Source: Varroa destructor (taxonomy: Eukaryota; Arthropoda; Arachnida; Mesostigmata; Varroidae). From it: DNA of 64,000 nt. The notes under the pieces are model-generated. The model was given only the letters and a program-made list of their open reading frames with translations, searched no databases and was not told where the DNA came from. Shown piece after piece: positions 49,951 to 61,649 of the stretch. Positions within the stretch are counted from its first letter, which is position 1; every line of letters starts with the position of its first letter. A program made the translations under genes and the position numbers. The DNA is taken from NCBI RefSeq assembly GCF_002443255.2, contig NW_019211455.1, positions 24,964,479 to 25,028,478 of the forward strand, in the 5' to 3' direction.

Positions 49951-50849
49951 GTTTGTTTTAGAAAACTTTATTTTTTCGGCTTGGGTAAGCTTAGAGGGAT
50001 AAGCGGTTGACCACAGGCTTCACCTCGTAAGAGAGCAGTTTTTCTCTAATAGTTTTGTTATGAAGAAGATCGAATTCTTTTTCCTAACAACACTAAAAAA
50101 CATTTAAATCTATATTACAATCAACTGTAATGTTGCCTTGATTAAATGTTTTTGCATGAACTTGCGTTGGTTAAGTTGACCTTTCAAAAGTTATCAGAAA
50201 ATATAAAGCTAGCAAAACCGTAACTACCATAACAATAAGGCTTTTATTGGAATCGTTTTCCAATCCAGCTGCTCTAAAGCACGTGCGACAGCTGATAGAG
50301 ATTTGTACGTTCAATTGCCCTGAGCAATAGGTCTCTCCTAATGGTTTCATTTTACCATAGAATAAAAACGTTCGTTCACTTATTAATTTCGAAGACTGAT
50401 ATGAGTAAATATTTAACTATTGATTATAGTCTTATCGAGCTTTAGTGCATTTCTATATAAATATAGATCGAACAACTTTTTGCTGAACAAAAAAATTCTG
50501 CAAGCATTATAACGATAATTGATATAAGGTTGCCATTATTAAGCAACTGCACATGTGGCATACACGAAGTAATACAATAATATGTTACGAAGGTTTCTTG
50601 GCTGGCTGCTGTCGCTACTGGGATTGATATCTTATGCGGAACGGCAACCGGCAATAAGTTGGCAAGTGCAGACAATGCAGCGGCTCGATGTATAGGCGAA
50701 CGTCTGGCCGGCAGTGGCAATTGTATGGGCCGGTATTAGTTAAGGCCGGACTGCTAATCCGTTGATTAGTTAGTCGGTTGTCAATTTGGCAACGGGCAAA
50801 TTTCCTACTGTCATATCGCTGCGGCTATCCATCGTAGACTCTTCATACA

Positions 50850-51092
50850 TCATCGCCATCTGAGCGGCCCGTTTTCAGGTCCTAACCTGTACCCCCAATC
50901 GAACCTTGGCTGATTTTCGATTATTGTGGATAGCCAATAGGCTGCTTCTGGTAATGCGAATATGCACCAAACATATAATTTGCACCGGCCTCTTATACCG
51001 CAGAGCTTGAGAGGGCATACATACTCTGGCTTGCAGAGAGGTTTACAGTCCACTAAGATGACATGAAGACAACGTCTACGACTGGGAACCAT
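50850..51092 (-). CDS. candidate Cys-rich small ORF, 80 residues
   Basis: Complete ATG-to-TGA frame. Seven cysteines fall at residues 8, 16, 20, 26, 31, 37 and 43, in a secreted-peptide-like density, but there is no signal peptide at the start. The second half is Trp/aromatic-rich. If it is an exon, the signal would have to lie upstream. TACAG|GTTAGG is a poor donor. No match to a known cysteine framework is claimed. Confidence 0.15.
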   Translation of the reverse strand: MVPSRRRCLHVILVDCKPLCKPEYVCPLKLCGIRGRCKLYVWCIFALPEAAYWLSTIIENQPRFDWGYRLGPENGPLRWR

Positions 51093-53483
51093 AGACAGCC
51101 CAGTTCCAATCTTATAAGACCTATGCGAATCGATGCTGTATTATACTTTGCAGATTCGCCAACTTGTTATTTTAGAACGAATAGGAGAGAGTAATAAAAA
51201 AAGGAGAATGCGAGTTCGAATCCAGGGTCAAAGGTAGGCGCCCATCAGGTAGGCGGTGGTTTCTGAAGAGTTAAAGGACCGGGGACCACGAGGTAAACTA
51301 GTCAACGGTGGCACAACTCTATGTAGCAGCGAAGTCCGAGAGGGTGAAAAATAAAATAGAAAATTGAGAACACAAACGTAGCCTACACGGAAGCCAAAAA
51401 AAAAAAGCCTCAGTACTCGTCGCTGTTTCGAGGTATCTCTGTCATCGTTACAGCTACGAAGAACACTAGGAAAAGCCTGAAAGCCGAATAGTTGGTCGAC
51501 GAGGCGATCGATTGCGCCCAGACAAACTTATGCCAGTAAATGCTTAGGGGGAGTCTGCAGTTTTCAGACCCAACCGATGCAGCGACCAGGTGTGACTTTT
51601 GCTGGCTTGCGCCGCTACTGCGGCCGTCATCGTTGTAGCAATGTGGTATGCCTTTGCGGACTCGTGGCCTTTTTCCTTAATTTTTCAGTTTCTTTGGTAC
51701 CCGAGTGATGCGGCGATCGCTGCACCATCATCTAACCAACGACGGTTGCTATTAGTGCTGGCAGCCTCGTAGACTCGCCGGCGTCGACCCTAAGTTGCTG
51801 CTCTTGCAGCTAGTGAATTAGCCGCTATCAATCTAGTTAACCCGCCCTATCGAATAGCAAGTTCCGCTACAAAGGCTACTGTTGAATTGTATGACAGGTA
51901 GCGTGGCTACGACGGCTGCCCAGCAACACGAAGCGTGACATATGAATGTCTGCCCTGGTACGTCAGTGTAAAACGCGAGAAACTAAACAAGGCAAACGGG
52001 TCCGTCAGAAAACGTGGGGCCCGTATAACGCAGTGTAAGAAGCTATGTAAAAACCTTGACTACTACCATCACTACCGCTGACACGAGTGAAGAAAGTCAA
52101 CGGTACAATCATTACAAAGTTAACGATACAATTTAAAAGTGTTTTATTTTATTTATTTGCCTTTTTTTACGAGGCATTTTTCCTATGTGAACATGTCTTT
52201 GGAATTACTTCATTTGAGGTATAGCACCAATAACTTGCCCTTTTATCTAAGCGGACTGGGCTACGATCGACACCAACGCTAGAATTTGGACCATCGTGAC
52301 CAGATGCTTCCCAGCTACGGTTACCATGGTAACGTAGTTAGAAAGGTTTAAATTAGCTAGGCGGACCACGTTACCCCCGACTTTGGGTGTGGTGGGAATG
52401 AAGCGGGGGAATATAAAATCGAGTATAAATGGTATTCTGTATGCACTATGTTCAAGGAAGGTCTGTTAATATATAATATAGCAGCGTAAACTATATTCGT
52501 ACATAGAGGATACACCCTTTTGTTCCTACTTAAAATTAAAATAAAAATAAAATAAAAAGAACAGGTAAAAATAATCAAAGAATTCGTTGCTTCTGAGAAT
52601 AGCAATATGTAAAAAGCATGACTTTACTCGTAAGTGATGGACTTTACTCCGCCTATAATAAAAAATATACGTACAATTGTTTCTATCAAAGATATTTGAT
52701 CAACTCATCGACAGCGTTGTACAGGTAGGCGTTACAGAAAGTATTAATAAACAACAGTTTAAATTTATTTTGGTTAAATTTATATTACTACTCCATAAAA
52801 ATCTGAGCCTGCGAGCTCTTGAAAACACTAGGTAGCAGTAAAATGCTACACAGTTCCGACTTCTTCCATATTCTTTTGCATAAGACTCTTCTTTAGGGCA
52901 TTCTATTTACTTCGGTGCGCGCAATGTATGTCAAATCTTTCATGCCACCTGTGTCTACTACCGAGCAAAATCCGTTGTTTTCGGCTTTTTAACCAGACGC
53001 CCATCTCTTAGAGACGCTGCGCCAACATTGACGTTATTTTCGGACTAGCGACGCCGTTAGCTTCGTCAGTACCTCTAAAACATGTCAAAATGTTTGATAC
53101 GCTTACGCGGCGCGAAGATCCGTAGAACGCAAGAGGATCTTTGAGTTCCCTATGCATCATAGAAAGCCAATATCGATTTGCCAGGCTACTGAAAAATAGC
53201 CGCTATTTCCAATCATCTCAGAAACAGCTAAAGAACAGAAGGCAGCTAAAGGACAGACGTTCACGTTGATGGAGGACGCCAATAAAGGTTTGACCTATTC
53301 TTTCACTAAGCCAGGATCTTTAACCCAACTAGCTGTCAATGTTTTTTTCTATCGATAACACACGTTGTCCCACGGGTGGAGAATCGCACCAATGGGGCCA
53401 ACACTTACAAAAAATATGAAATGGCAATAAATGTGATTCCTTTAGCCGTAGATGATACATCGAGGACCTAGCTAGTAATAATA

Positions 53484-53572
53484 GGTATTTATTAAGTATT
53501 ATATATTGAGTTGCGTTGTATTATGAGAACTAGTTATTATTATAATCAATATATATACTAAATAAGTATGCC
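53484..53572. repeat. imperfect AT-rich inverted repeat
   Basis: Arms of about 26-27 bases (53484-53509 and 53546-53572) pair at roughly four in five positions around a 36-base loop. Low complexity makes chance pairing possible. Confidence 0.45.
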
Positions 53573-54199
53573 TTAACTCTGGCTTTACGCTCACGTGTAT
53601 CTATCTCATCCTGTATCTAATAATTTACATCATAGAGGAGTACCAATTCACTGGGAAGTATGTGTCCTTAAAGGCACCGTCTACATAAGTGTGGTTTCAT
53701 TATTCCATCAGCACAATGGATTAGAGAAGATTTTCAGAGCTAATTTCGCGTCATAGCCATGCTTAGAAAATGGAGTTTCGTATTTTTCGGCTAATCTATA
53801 TATAACTATGAGTGCTCTATAACGCATGGGCTTAAATATCAATGAAACTATGCAAGTATAACTAAAAACATGGCCAATAAACAATTCTAATAGCTTCATT
53901 GAGCCCTATTCTACCTCAGTATCGTCGGCAACTTGGAAAAGGCTAACTGACCGAACAATATATGAATGGAACTTACAGATTTCTAGATATTCCAAAAAAA
54001 TTAATTAATGCGGTATTATCTTCTTTTATGAAATGCACTATGTGATTGAAAACTTACTAATTTTTTAATTAAATTTTCAACTCTCGAAAAGCTGATTTTC
54101 AAGTGATCGCAGATCATGTGGATTTTCTATTGCAACTTGTATAAATATATAGTAAGGTACTGCCTGGTAAAGCATAGCAAAGTCAGAGAAGCTTAAGTT

Positions 54200-54412
54200 T
54201 CAATGATCGGCAAAATAGAACAACGCTGCCTTTAAACCATGAAACAGGTTGAAGTGCTTCTTTCTTAAGCTTCGTAGCCATTGCGTTCGTTTTTGATAAT
54301 AACTTGTTAAGTTCAGCATTTCGCCTGCGCGTCGAATGTAGCTGACATTAACCTCTGACGATGGCTTTTTTGTGATCTCTAACAGATTTTGTGTCTTTTT
54401 CTGAAGTAACAT
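54200..54412 (-). CDS. candidate small basic ORF, 70 residues
   Basis: Complete ATG-to-TGA frame in otherwise AT-rich DNA. The peptide is basic and protein-like (LLQKKTQNLLEITKKPSSEV, later YYQKRTQWLRSLRKKHF), with no cysteine and a weakly hydrophobic end. No domain recognised and no splice or promoter support. Confidence 0.2.
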   Translation of the reverse strand: MLLQKKTQNLLEITKKPSSEVNVSYIRRAGEMLNLTSYYQKRTQWLRSLRKKHFNLFHGLKAALFYFADH

Positions 54413-57400
54413 ATCTTTTTAAATATACGTACTTATTATGGCCTTTATATGCCAGCTATATATAGGCCAGATAGAAACCTGATTCGTAGCAAAGAGCGAA
54501 AAGCTAATTTTTACCCAAATCCCCTCCTGTAAAAACCTATAATTTTTCTATCTTTATGTTTTTATTCATTTTCCATTAGACCACATTTGGTTCTCGAAGC
54601 ACCTCAATGATATCCATATCATATACGTATATAATAAGGAAACATGCGTGTATGTATTTATTTGGTCGTAGTTATCTCAAATGTGCAGGGTAACGCTCGC
54701 AGCTAGGGTGGGTGCATAACCGTTTATATCACAGTTTGGCCTTACCTAGTCATAGTACACGAGAGTAAGCATATAATAACTAGTCTATCTATGTATGCCT
54801 ATGTAATAAGTTTCATGCAAAACCATATTCATCAACAGAATAGGAACGTTTTTTTGTGCGTGTCATACAACCTCGTGTAATGGCAGCAGCACTCGCGGGC
54901 GCCATCCATATAACACAAAATGGCCGAACGGAATCTTTCCGTATATCTTTTTGCTTTTTTGTAGATGTCTATTTATAATAGTGATAGAGACGTACACAGA
55001 TTGAAAAAATAGTTTTTTTTTTTTTTAACTTGGCGTTTGAAATAACTAATCAGACAGTAGTGACGATTAATTCGCTTTGGACTTGGTAAGATCAGGCGTT
55101 CTTGTGCTGTTAGGACGAGCGGCCTTTTTCGAAGACCTCGTTCTCTTGTAGCTGTTTAGTAGGCGGAATGCTTACCAAAATCCGTTCCGTAAGCATTGAA
55201 TCTGGTAACTTTCTGTAATGTACCTAATCTTCGAAATATATACAATATAGACTTCGTGGAATCTGACTTCAAGAGCCATAGCACCGGTCTCTTCCTACCA
55301 TTTGCATTGTTTAGCTCAATCCACTAGTACGTTCTGTCGTATAATTCTCTGATTATAACACTTTCCGTATCGATCTTCCGTGTCGAAACGTTTCGAAAGT
55401 CTATTGACGCTATTGGGAACACATTTGATGACCGAACCGCTGATCAATTGTTTTGTTAGTCGACGCTCTCCGGGCCTTAGACCACAACGCTGAGTGGGAC
55501 TACTTCCAAGAATTCGTAGTCGTTCTGTGAATAAAATAAGACCTATAATTTAGGCTAGTCTCAATATTTTGCGCGAGCAGTCAGTGCTACATTGGCCGGA
55601 CTACCGGCGAAGCTGAGAGTCTGAGACGAGCAATGCTGTATCATAAGGCTATACACAACTTTTGCAAAAAGGCCTTATTGTGATGCGAAAACATTTTAAT
55701 AGTTTCCATAACAAGAAAAAAATGTTCGCGCTTTTTGCTTATACCGGTGATGACACCACGTTTCGAAGTATAATCGTCTCAGCATAACCGTTGCATCTTC
55801 TCATTTCTGTAGACGCCTCTTGATGACCTCGAACCGTTCGCGCACCCTGAATCTTATAAAAACAACGCGATCCCATGCGTATTTTAATGACATCTGCGCC
55901 GTATACAAGTATTTCTGATTAGCGGCTTTCAAAACACGTGCGGACGACGGCGAACAAGTCGCATATCAGCTCTGTACAATTCCTGACGAGACCTACTACA
56001 ATTTTTACACAGTTCTTCCAACCACATTGTTAGTCATAGAAGTCTATTAGACTTACTAGGGTTTATCATGTAAACGGGTTCATCATTCTCTAAATATCTA
56101 GTCAATCAGTCTCTGCTCTGAACACGTGCTAAACACTTCAATATCTGAACGGACCACGGACTACAGTTCGATTAGTGCTGTCTGCGAGTTCCGCGTCTGC
56201 CTACGCTGCAAATGTTACATAGAAAGGAGCAAAATACTCTCCTCTTTTCCTTTAATCTATCCTGTTTTCTTTTGTTATTCTCATTATCTACTGATTCTCA
56301 ATAAGCTACGATTAAATAGAGCTAAGCAATCATCCGTAATAATGTGTGGCCATTTCTGTCGAAACATGCAATTAACTGGAAATTCTAATTTGGCTGTTTA
56401 AATGATAAGTACAAAGGTACGAACTACAGTTGACCATATGGCTCGATGCGGATGTAACCCGCCATTAACAGACCTGCAGTGTCCTCTAGCTTATCACTCG
56501 TATTCTACTCTTCCACGCAGATCGAAAGACAGGGAAATACATGTACATATAGGAAGACATATTTCGCAGCGGTGAAATAGGCAAACTGGCAAGCGAGCTC
56601 TGTGACCAGCAAAATCAATTTGCTTCCTTTCGTATTTGAAACAGCTTATACACAGCCATAGCAAATAATGAGAGTCTTAACAGAAGATATGCACTTATCC
56701 TTCAAAGCTGCTCAGAGCAGTTTTGACATAAATACATGGCGACGATCTAGGGTTGGCGATGGTGCCAGCGATCGATCCTTGTGTTGATGTTGCCAAACAA
56801 CGTTTCACACTGCAGCTTCTATTGCTGTTACAATTCAACGAGTTCTCAACTGGCTGTCCCGTTGAAGAACAGGCCAACGTCCTGCGACAGCCGCAGCAGC
56901 GATAGAGGATAGCCACTGTTTACAGACGGAGTACTTATGCTGCTGGGGGATGGCAACCGATCGGCGCGGAGAAACATTACCAGCGAGCTTCATAGGAGGA
57001 AATGGCATGGTAATTGAAGGAAATGCATTAGACAGAAGCTCCGTTGGTAACGCCCCCCATACGCCCACAACTCCATCCCGCGCAACTTGGCACCTTCACC
57101 TGCTCAGCGTAAATCTGCGTTCGTTGCCTCGTCTTGCCAACTGTGTCTTGGTTCTCTCGCCAGTCGTTGTACCGACATAGCAGCAGCATCTATTCAATAG
57201 CAACACTTGTTATTACCTTCTCATTTATCCGTTGGCCTCTACGATCTCTGCACATAAAGTCAATCTCAGCAGCAGGCCCCGAGGCACCGCAGTAGCTAGA
57301 GCAACTGTTGCTTTTCGTACAGAGCTTACACCGAACTTCTGTCGTATGTCACAAGCAACATCTGCGAAGCCATCAATGACGTTATTCAATGAATCGCTCG

Positions 57401-57668
57401 CTACCCGGTTTGATTTTTAATGTACTTTCGATTTGTTTACATCGCCCTATTTGAGTGTTCTTGATGAGGCAAATGTTGACTACAGACAGAAAAAAGCAAA
57501 TATCAAGGAAAGCGCCACCCTGTCTGGATTAAACTTGAATGCAAACATGGATAAAACACAGGGAGAATGTTTGCGGAATTCATCTACAATGGTACAATCA
57601 TGTATTAAGTAAAAGGTTTTGGATCATATGATTACCCTAATCACCATCAGCGGGTGAAATCTGACCGC
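54413..57668. other. non-coding stretch
   Basis: AT-rich to about 56.6 kb, with a poly-T of 14 at 55013-55026. Then it becomes GC-richer, with short frames on both strands (56695-57420), including a 62-codon minus frame without ATG at 57235-57420. None is supported. Confidence 0.4.
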
Positions 57669-57678
57669 TATATAAAAG
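57669..57678 (+). promoter_or_regulatory. possible TATA box
   Basis: TATATAAAAG in a locally GC-richer context (GACCGC before, CTGGGCG after), about 200 bases upstream of the ATG at 57877. It matches the canonical TATA consensus. No initiator is evident at the expected distance. Confidence 0.25.
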
Positions 57679-57876
57679 CTGGGCGTAGGCCACGCCTAAA
57701 TACCTTCCACGTCTGACGTCCTCTCGATATCGGATACTTTTACACACTAAAGCTATGCTTAGTTGGTTCTTTGTTAAGTTGAAAATGGGAATTTGACCTA
57801 GTCGTTTAGTTGTAACCCGATAACAAAGGTCAACTGTACTTTAGGTAGTTGGGAATCAAGGAATCTGTTGGCTAGG

Positions 57877-58143
57877 ATGCAGGGAGAATGGACTTGCGAA
57901 AACAACGTGTACAGAGTAGGTATAACATCAATATCAGCTAGAAAAGGTTTCTCAAGCCACATGGCTGGCAGCTTAGTTTACGATTTTTCTCGCATTTTGC
58001 CACTTTCATCGCTCGTTGCCCTCCGCCACCAAAATCCTCCTATGCGTTTCATGACGAGAATGAGAAAGAACATGGGTGCTAAAAGGGGCAGCGAAGGTGA
58101 CAGCGATATCACGAGTTTCGGCGAATTTTTTACTCCCAGGTAA
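57877..58143 (+). CDS. candidate ORF, 88 residues
   Basis: The ATG opens 88 codons to TAA, with CCCAG|GTAAAG, a possible donor, overlapping the stop. It is basic in the middle (MRFMTRMRKNMGAKRGSEGD) and ends acidic/aromatic (DITSFGEFFTPR). It lies downstream of a possible TATA box. A minus-strand frame (57978-58178) with hydrophobic content overlaps, so the coding strand is uncertain. Confidence 0.18.
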   Translation: MQGEWTCENNVYRVGITSISARKGFSSHMAGSLVYDFSRILPLSSLVALRHQNPPMRFMTRMRKNMGAKRGSEGDSDITSFGEFFTPR

Positions 58144-58530
58144 AGGCTGAATTGCAGATACGGCACGGAAACCGCCAAAAGACTTAACGGATGCGGATGA
58201 CTATTAGTAGGTTAGAGTGGTGTTCAGGTGCATTGACGGGGACGGATAGATAAGGAACACAGTTAGGAACCTGACTGGACTCGCCGTGTGAGAATCGAGG
58301 TCGACAGCACACAGAGACAAAAGTCAGTCTGTTGTCTGTCGCAGTACTGAAAAAGTGAAGTAGGGAAGAAAGAAAAGGATGCGACAAGATAGGCGCGCTG
58401 TTGAAAAAGTCAGGTACTTCACAGACGTGACTTGGGATAACAGCGTCATCTAGAAAGCAGCGTTCACAACGCGGACGCAAACAGCAACTTGCGACCTCCA
58501 TGAATCCAACAAGGGCAAATGGCTCTGTGT

Positions 58531-59010
58531 CTACCTCCTACGAAACTCCATGTCTACACTTGAGCTGCTTTCTTCGTGTTTACGATAGTCGGCGAATCTT
58601 CTCAAAGACAGCGCATGGTACGTACTGTCATTAAAAGGGTTAAAAGAAGCAGGTGATCGCAAGTACTTGCGAAGGCAAAGCACGTGATTCTTAGATCTAC
58701 AGAAATAAATACACGTCAGCGCTGGTTTCAATACATTTTCACTTCCTTTCAAAACAGTCGAAAGGCTTGTTTTGCAATTCAGTTTGTTGATGCCTCTTTC
58801 AAAAGGAACGCCGGATAAAATACCTTCCCTGAAGAGGGATTCCCCCCTTGGACTTGCTATTGATTCAAAGCAATTTTCATGCCGTATTCTAACGACATTG
58901 CCAGGTACTGGACGGGTTCCGGTCGCAACGGACAACGGACAACGGTACGTCGTCCGTTGTCCGTTGAAACATATGAATGTTATAGAACGATGAGCCAGTA
59001 AAGACCGCAT
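58531..59010 (-). CDS. candidate ORF, 159 residues
   Basis: The ATG on the minus strand opens 159 codons to TAG, one of the longest ATG frames here. The peptide is of mixed composition with a Ser/Arg-rich end (RKHEESSSSVDMEFRRR). Its N-terminal part is encoded by the palindrome at 58926-58966. A 73-codon plus frame overlaps. Neighbouring minus-strand frames (58980-59276, 59765-60055) suggest a possible minus-strand transcription unit, but no consistent splice chain could be built. Confidence 0.22.
   Translation of the reverse strand: MRSLLAHRSITFICFNGQRTTYRCPLSVATGTRPVPGNVVRIRHENCFESIASPRGESLFREGILSGVPFERGINKLNCKTSLSTVLKGSENVLKPALTCIYFCRSKNHVLCLRKYLRSPASFNPFNDSTYHALSLRRFADYRKHEESSSSVDMEFRRR
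58926..58966. repeat. perfect 15-bp-arm palindrome
   Basis: Left arm CAACGGACAACGGAC and right arm GTCCGTTGTCCGTTG are exact reverse complements around 11 bases. Each arm is itself a tandem of a CAACGGA unit. GC content is well above the surroundings. Confidence 0.9.
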
Positions 59011-59276
59011 GTCCGACAAGTCTTTATATTACAATCTCTTCTATGGTATGGTATTATCGCAATAAAAGGTTGTTGTACCTTTTTTTTTGGCCGACTCAGT
59101 AAGAGACACCGATGCTTGATGTCTGAGAGAAGGTGCAGCGCTTGGCCCCTTACTCTTCGTCCGTCAGGGCCGTGCTTCAGCCATGGGATGTAAGAACAGG
59201 GATCAAAGGAAACAACTGCGTGATATGGAACGAATAGCCGCAGCAAAAATAGTGGAACAGCGAATCCCCGGCCCAT
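58980..59276 (-). CDS. candidate ORF with signal-like N-terminus
   Basis: The ATG at 59276 opens a frame of 98 codons. Residues 1-22 look like a signal peptide (GRGFAVPLFLLRLF). AAAAAG|GTACAA after a Lys run could be a donor, giving about 66 residues. It overlaps the next minus-strand frame. No recognised domain. Confidence 0.15.
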   Translation of the reverse strand: MGRGFAVPLFLLRLFVPYHAVVSFDPCSYIPWLKHGPDGRRVRGQALHLLSDIKHRCLLLSRPKKKVQQPFIAIIPYHRRDCNIKTCRTCGLYWLIVL

Positions 59277-59631
59277 CAGCTACCATTTCCTCCAGGAGTT
59301 ACACCTGTCTGTCTGTTTCGGCCCGTCTGTCCTGCTGATTTCGGTTCCGTGAAATTGGAATTGAGGGCTCCCCTGTCATTATTTGCTTTACTTGCTGACG
59401 TACAGCAGCCCTTAAAAAGAACTGGACTAGGTTTTGGGAATATCTAACCAGCAGGTCGGCAACCGCTGCCGCCGCTGTTCTTGTTCGCTCGTACGCGCAC
59501 AGAAAAAGCAAAAAAAAAAAAGAAGAAAGGACGGGTTGCTCACCTTCTATCGAAGAACGTGACAGCCGCGTTACACCCACAGCAACAATGGCGGTAGCGT
59601 ACCTAAACGCCGAAAGAAGCTGCTGCATTTC

Positions 59632-59653
59632 ACAACAACAACAACAACAACAA
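59632..59653. repeat. (ACA)n microsatellite
   Basis: About seven ACA units. Antisense reading gives the poly-Cys run in the minus-strand frame at 59299-59697, which is therefore not credited. Confidence 0.85.
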
Positions 59654-59764
59654 AAACGATGGCGCGATGACTGAAAATAGTGATGAGCCGAGAACATCTT
59701 TCATTACTGGACAACAGAACAAGAATTTGTGAGCTATGGACAGATGTCACAGAAGTATATATCG

Positions 59765-60055
59765 CTAACTTGGCATCGCCGTCATATCATTCTGAATGTC
59801 TCTGTCATTGGTGCCGTTTACTAGTGTCGACGTTCGTTTCTGCGGTTGAACCCGGTGTAAAAAAGAATAGTCTATTCTGCGAATTTGCTCCATCTCCCCA
59901 AGTGCTTCCTTGAAGTTCTCTGCTGACTCCCCTATAATAGTCTTTATCGAGATACCGCTAAACGTACGAACTCTGTGGCTGAAAGCAACAAAATTCCCTC
60001 CATCATTAACTGTTATTGCCCTCAATTTCGCTGCCAGGCCACTTCTCACCCTTTG
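59765..60055 (-). CDS. candidate terminal exon, 96 residues
   Basis: On the minus strand a very pyrimidine-rich acceptor (CTTGTCCCCTGCTGCTTTC, then AAAG) ends at 60056. A phase-0 frame then runs 96 codons to TAG. The peptide is charged and soluble-looking (SAENFKEALGEMEQIRRID, later NGTNDRDIQNDM), with no cysteine and coding-like composition. A second acceptor-like TTGTTGCTTTCAG lies inside. A plus frame overlaps but is more hydrophobic and less protein-like. No AATAAA was identified close downstream. Family not recognised. Confidence 0.28.
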   Translation of the reverse strand, partial: QRVRSGLAAKLRAITVNDGGNFVAFSHRVRTFSGISIKTIIGESAENFKEALGEMEQIRRIDYSFLHRVQPQKRTSTLVNGTNDRDIQNDMTAMPS

Positions 60056-61092
60056 CTTTGAAAGCAGCAGGGGACAAGAAAACAAGAAAAATTGCTTCAT
60101 TCTAATTATCACGTCTTTTTTTCTTGTTCCAAAACGTCCTTCCAAATCTGTGTTTTCAGCCCAACATTATAATATATCTTAACCAAGCAAAGCTAGCCAA
60201 AGCCTGCCTACAGAAACAGCGCATGGTACCGACGTTACAGGAAACTAGGCCAACATCAGTCCACTTGACGCGCCCAAAATTGACCAAAACTCCATTTATG
60301 CACCGCCAATTTCACCAATGAAATCTAAATCGTCACTGGCAGAACACACGATGTAATCCAATGCTTCTCTACCTAGATACTGCTAATCATGTCCCTCATT
60401 GTAGTCTGTGGATTTTTCTCATAGAAAGAAAAAAACAAAGCTAGTTTACAACACTATTATAAAAAAGAACGGCATCTTCGACATGAGTCTCTGATGTACA
60501 TGCAACTATTATAATATCGTGCTCGACAACGGAGTTTGTATACAAGCCCTACTTATTTCGACGACTGTTAAAAGAGCATCCGTAGATTAAACATTTATTC
60601 TGTTTGCTGCTCAGTCTTCACTCGCGGACGTTTTGGGTAGTGTCTCCTTACAGATATGCAAAGGACAACTCAGCTGATAATAGCTCTGCTAATAACCCAG
60701 TTAGTTCAGCAGAGGATGTTGCGGTGGAACTGTGTTCGATTCAAAGTGCAGCGGTGCCAGCAGGAGATGAGAAAGTTTTTGCAGCTATCATTTCCGGTCT
60801 GGGCCGTCAGGCCAGGTCAGGGGAAATGGGTAGCAACGTTGCTCTAACGCATCTCGCGCTGGTTCCCTCCGGCCTAGTGCACAACCCATGGTGAAACTTC
60901 CGCTAAAAAGCTTCTGAAATCTGGAAGGGGTACCCAACATTGCCACTTCATGCAGGCTTTTAGCATTAGGAACTAGGCTGTTTTTCACGTCACTTGCTGA
61001 ACGAAGGTCACCAGACAACGTAGTCTACCTAACTACCTAACAGTTATGACCTTTTGAATTATGGTCATAGGTATGTGGACGTTGTATAGTTA
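60056..61092. other. unassigned GC-richer stretch
   Basis: Frames at 60604-60894 (plus) and 60788-61018 (minus) overlap each other and lack convincing starts. Neither is supported as a gene. Confidence 0.35.
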
Positions 61093-61122
61093 AGAGAGAG
61101 AGAGAGAGGGAGGGGGGGGGGG
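61093..61122. repeat. (AG)8 followed by G11 run
   Basis: A purine-only tract: AG repeats, a few G-rich bases, then eleven G. A length-polymorphic site is likely. Confidence 0.9.
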
Positions 61123-61320
61123 TAAATAAAAGAAATACAGAATATAAGGAAATTTTAGTAATACATAGAATAATGTAAAATATTAGTTTAGGATATGATA
61201 CGACGTAACATTGTTTGTTTCTCCTCCTTGGGTCTGTTGTTATTGTCAATTGTTAATAAAACAGACACATTTTGCTCTATTGGGCTTTCTTAAATTATTT
61301 TCGTACTCTGAATGCCACAG

Positions 61321-61649
61321 GTCAACCCACCAGTATTTATCCACATAAAATAAGCCCGCTTGAAAACAACTTTCTTTTATTGATTTACTTAACTTCAATT
61401 TCAATGATATGGATAGGCAAGGCCAAGGATCGAAAGCGGAACGTAGCGGAGGTAACGAGAGAAGTCAATTTCCATGCCTTTAACTTAATAGATGTAAGCC
61501 AATACAACCCTTCGGTACGCATAGCGTTAGTACTAAATGAGCAAAAAAGTGTGGAGCAGAAGTTTGATAGCCATACAGGGGGTTACAACCAAGCTAGCTT
61601 CCGTTCGCATAGCCACTGTCGGGACCTGTTAAGGTCTACTACATTCTGA
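61321..61649 (+). CDS. candidate terminal exon, 108 residues
   Basis: TTTTCGTACTCTGAATGCCACAG is a good acceptor with a branch-point-like CTGAAT. Entered in phase 1, matching exons A and B, the frame runs 108 codons to TGA. It has a hydrophobic segment (NNFLLLIYLTSISMIWIG) followed by KAKDRKR, a possible membrane anchor with positive flank, then a polar tail. GCGGAG|GTAACG could be an alternative donor. Joining to exon A or B is only phase-compatible, not shown. Upstream the frame is also open without an early ATG. Confidence 0.22.

Larger units (their letters stand above)
49951..54199. other. mostly non-coding stretch
   Basis: A GC-richer patch at 50.6-51.9 kb includes a weak minus-strand ORF. 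Another B-box-like string (GAGTTCGAATCC) lies near 51211 without tRNA structure around it. An imperfect foldback is at 53.5 kb. Nothing else supported. Confidence 0.4.

Noticed and set aside
51205..51230. GAGTTCGAATCC, a tRNA T-arm-like string
   Set aside because: No cloverleaf, A box or acceptor stem could be drawn around it, and it lacks the tail of the SINE-like family.
59299..59697. 132-codon minus frame with a poly-Cys run and a GTGAGC donor
   Set aside because: The Cys run is the antisense of an ACA microsatellite and the start region is low complexity. Not enough to call an exon.
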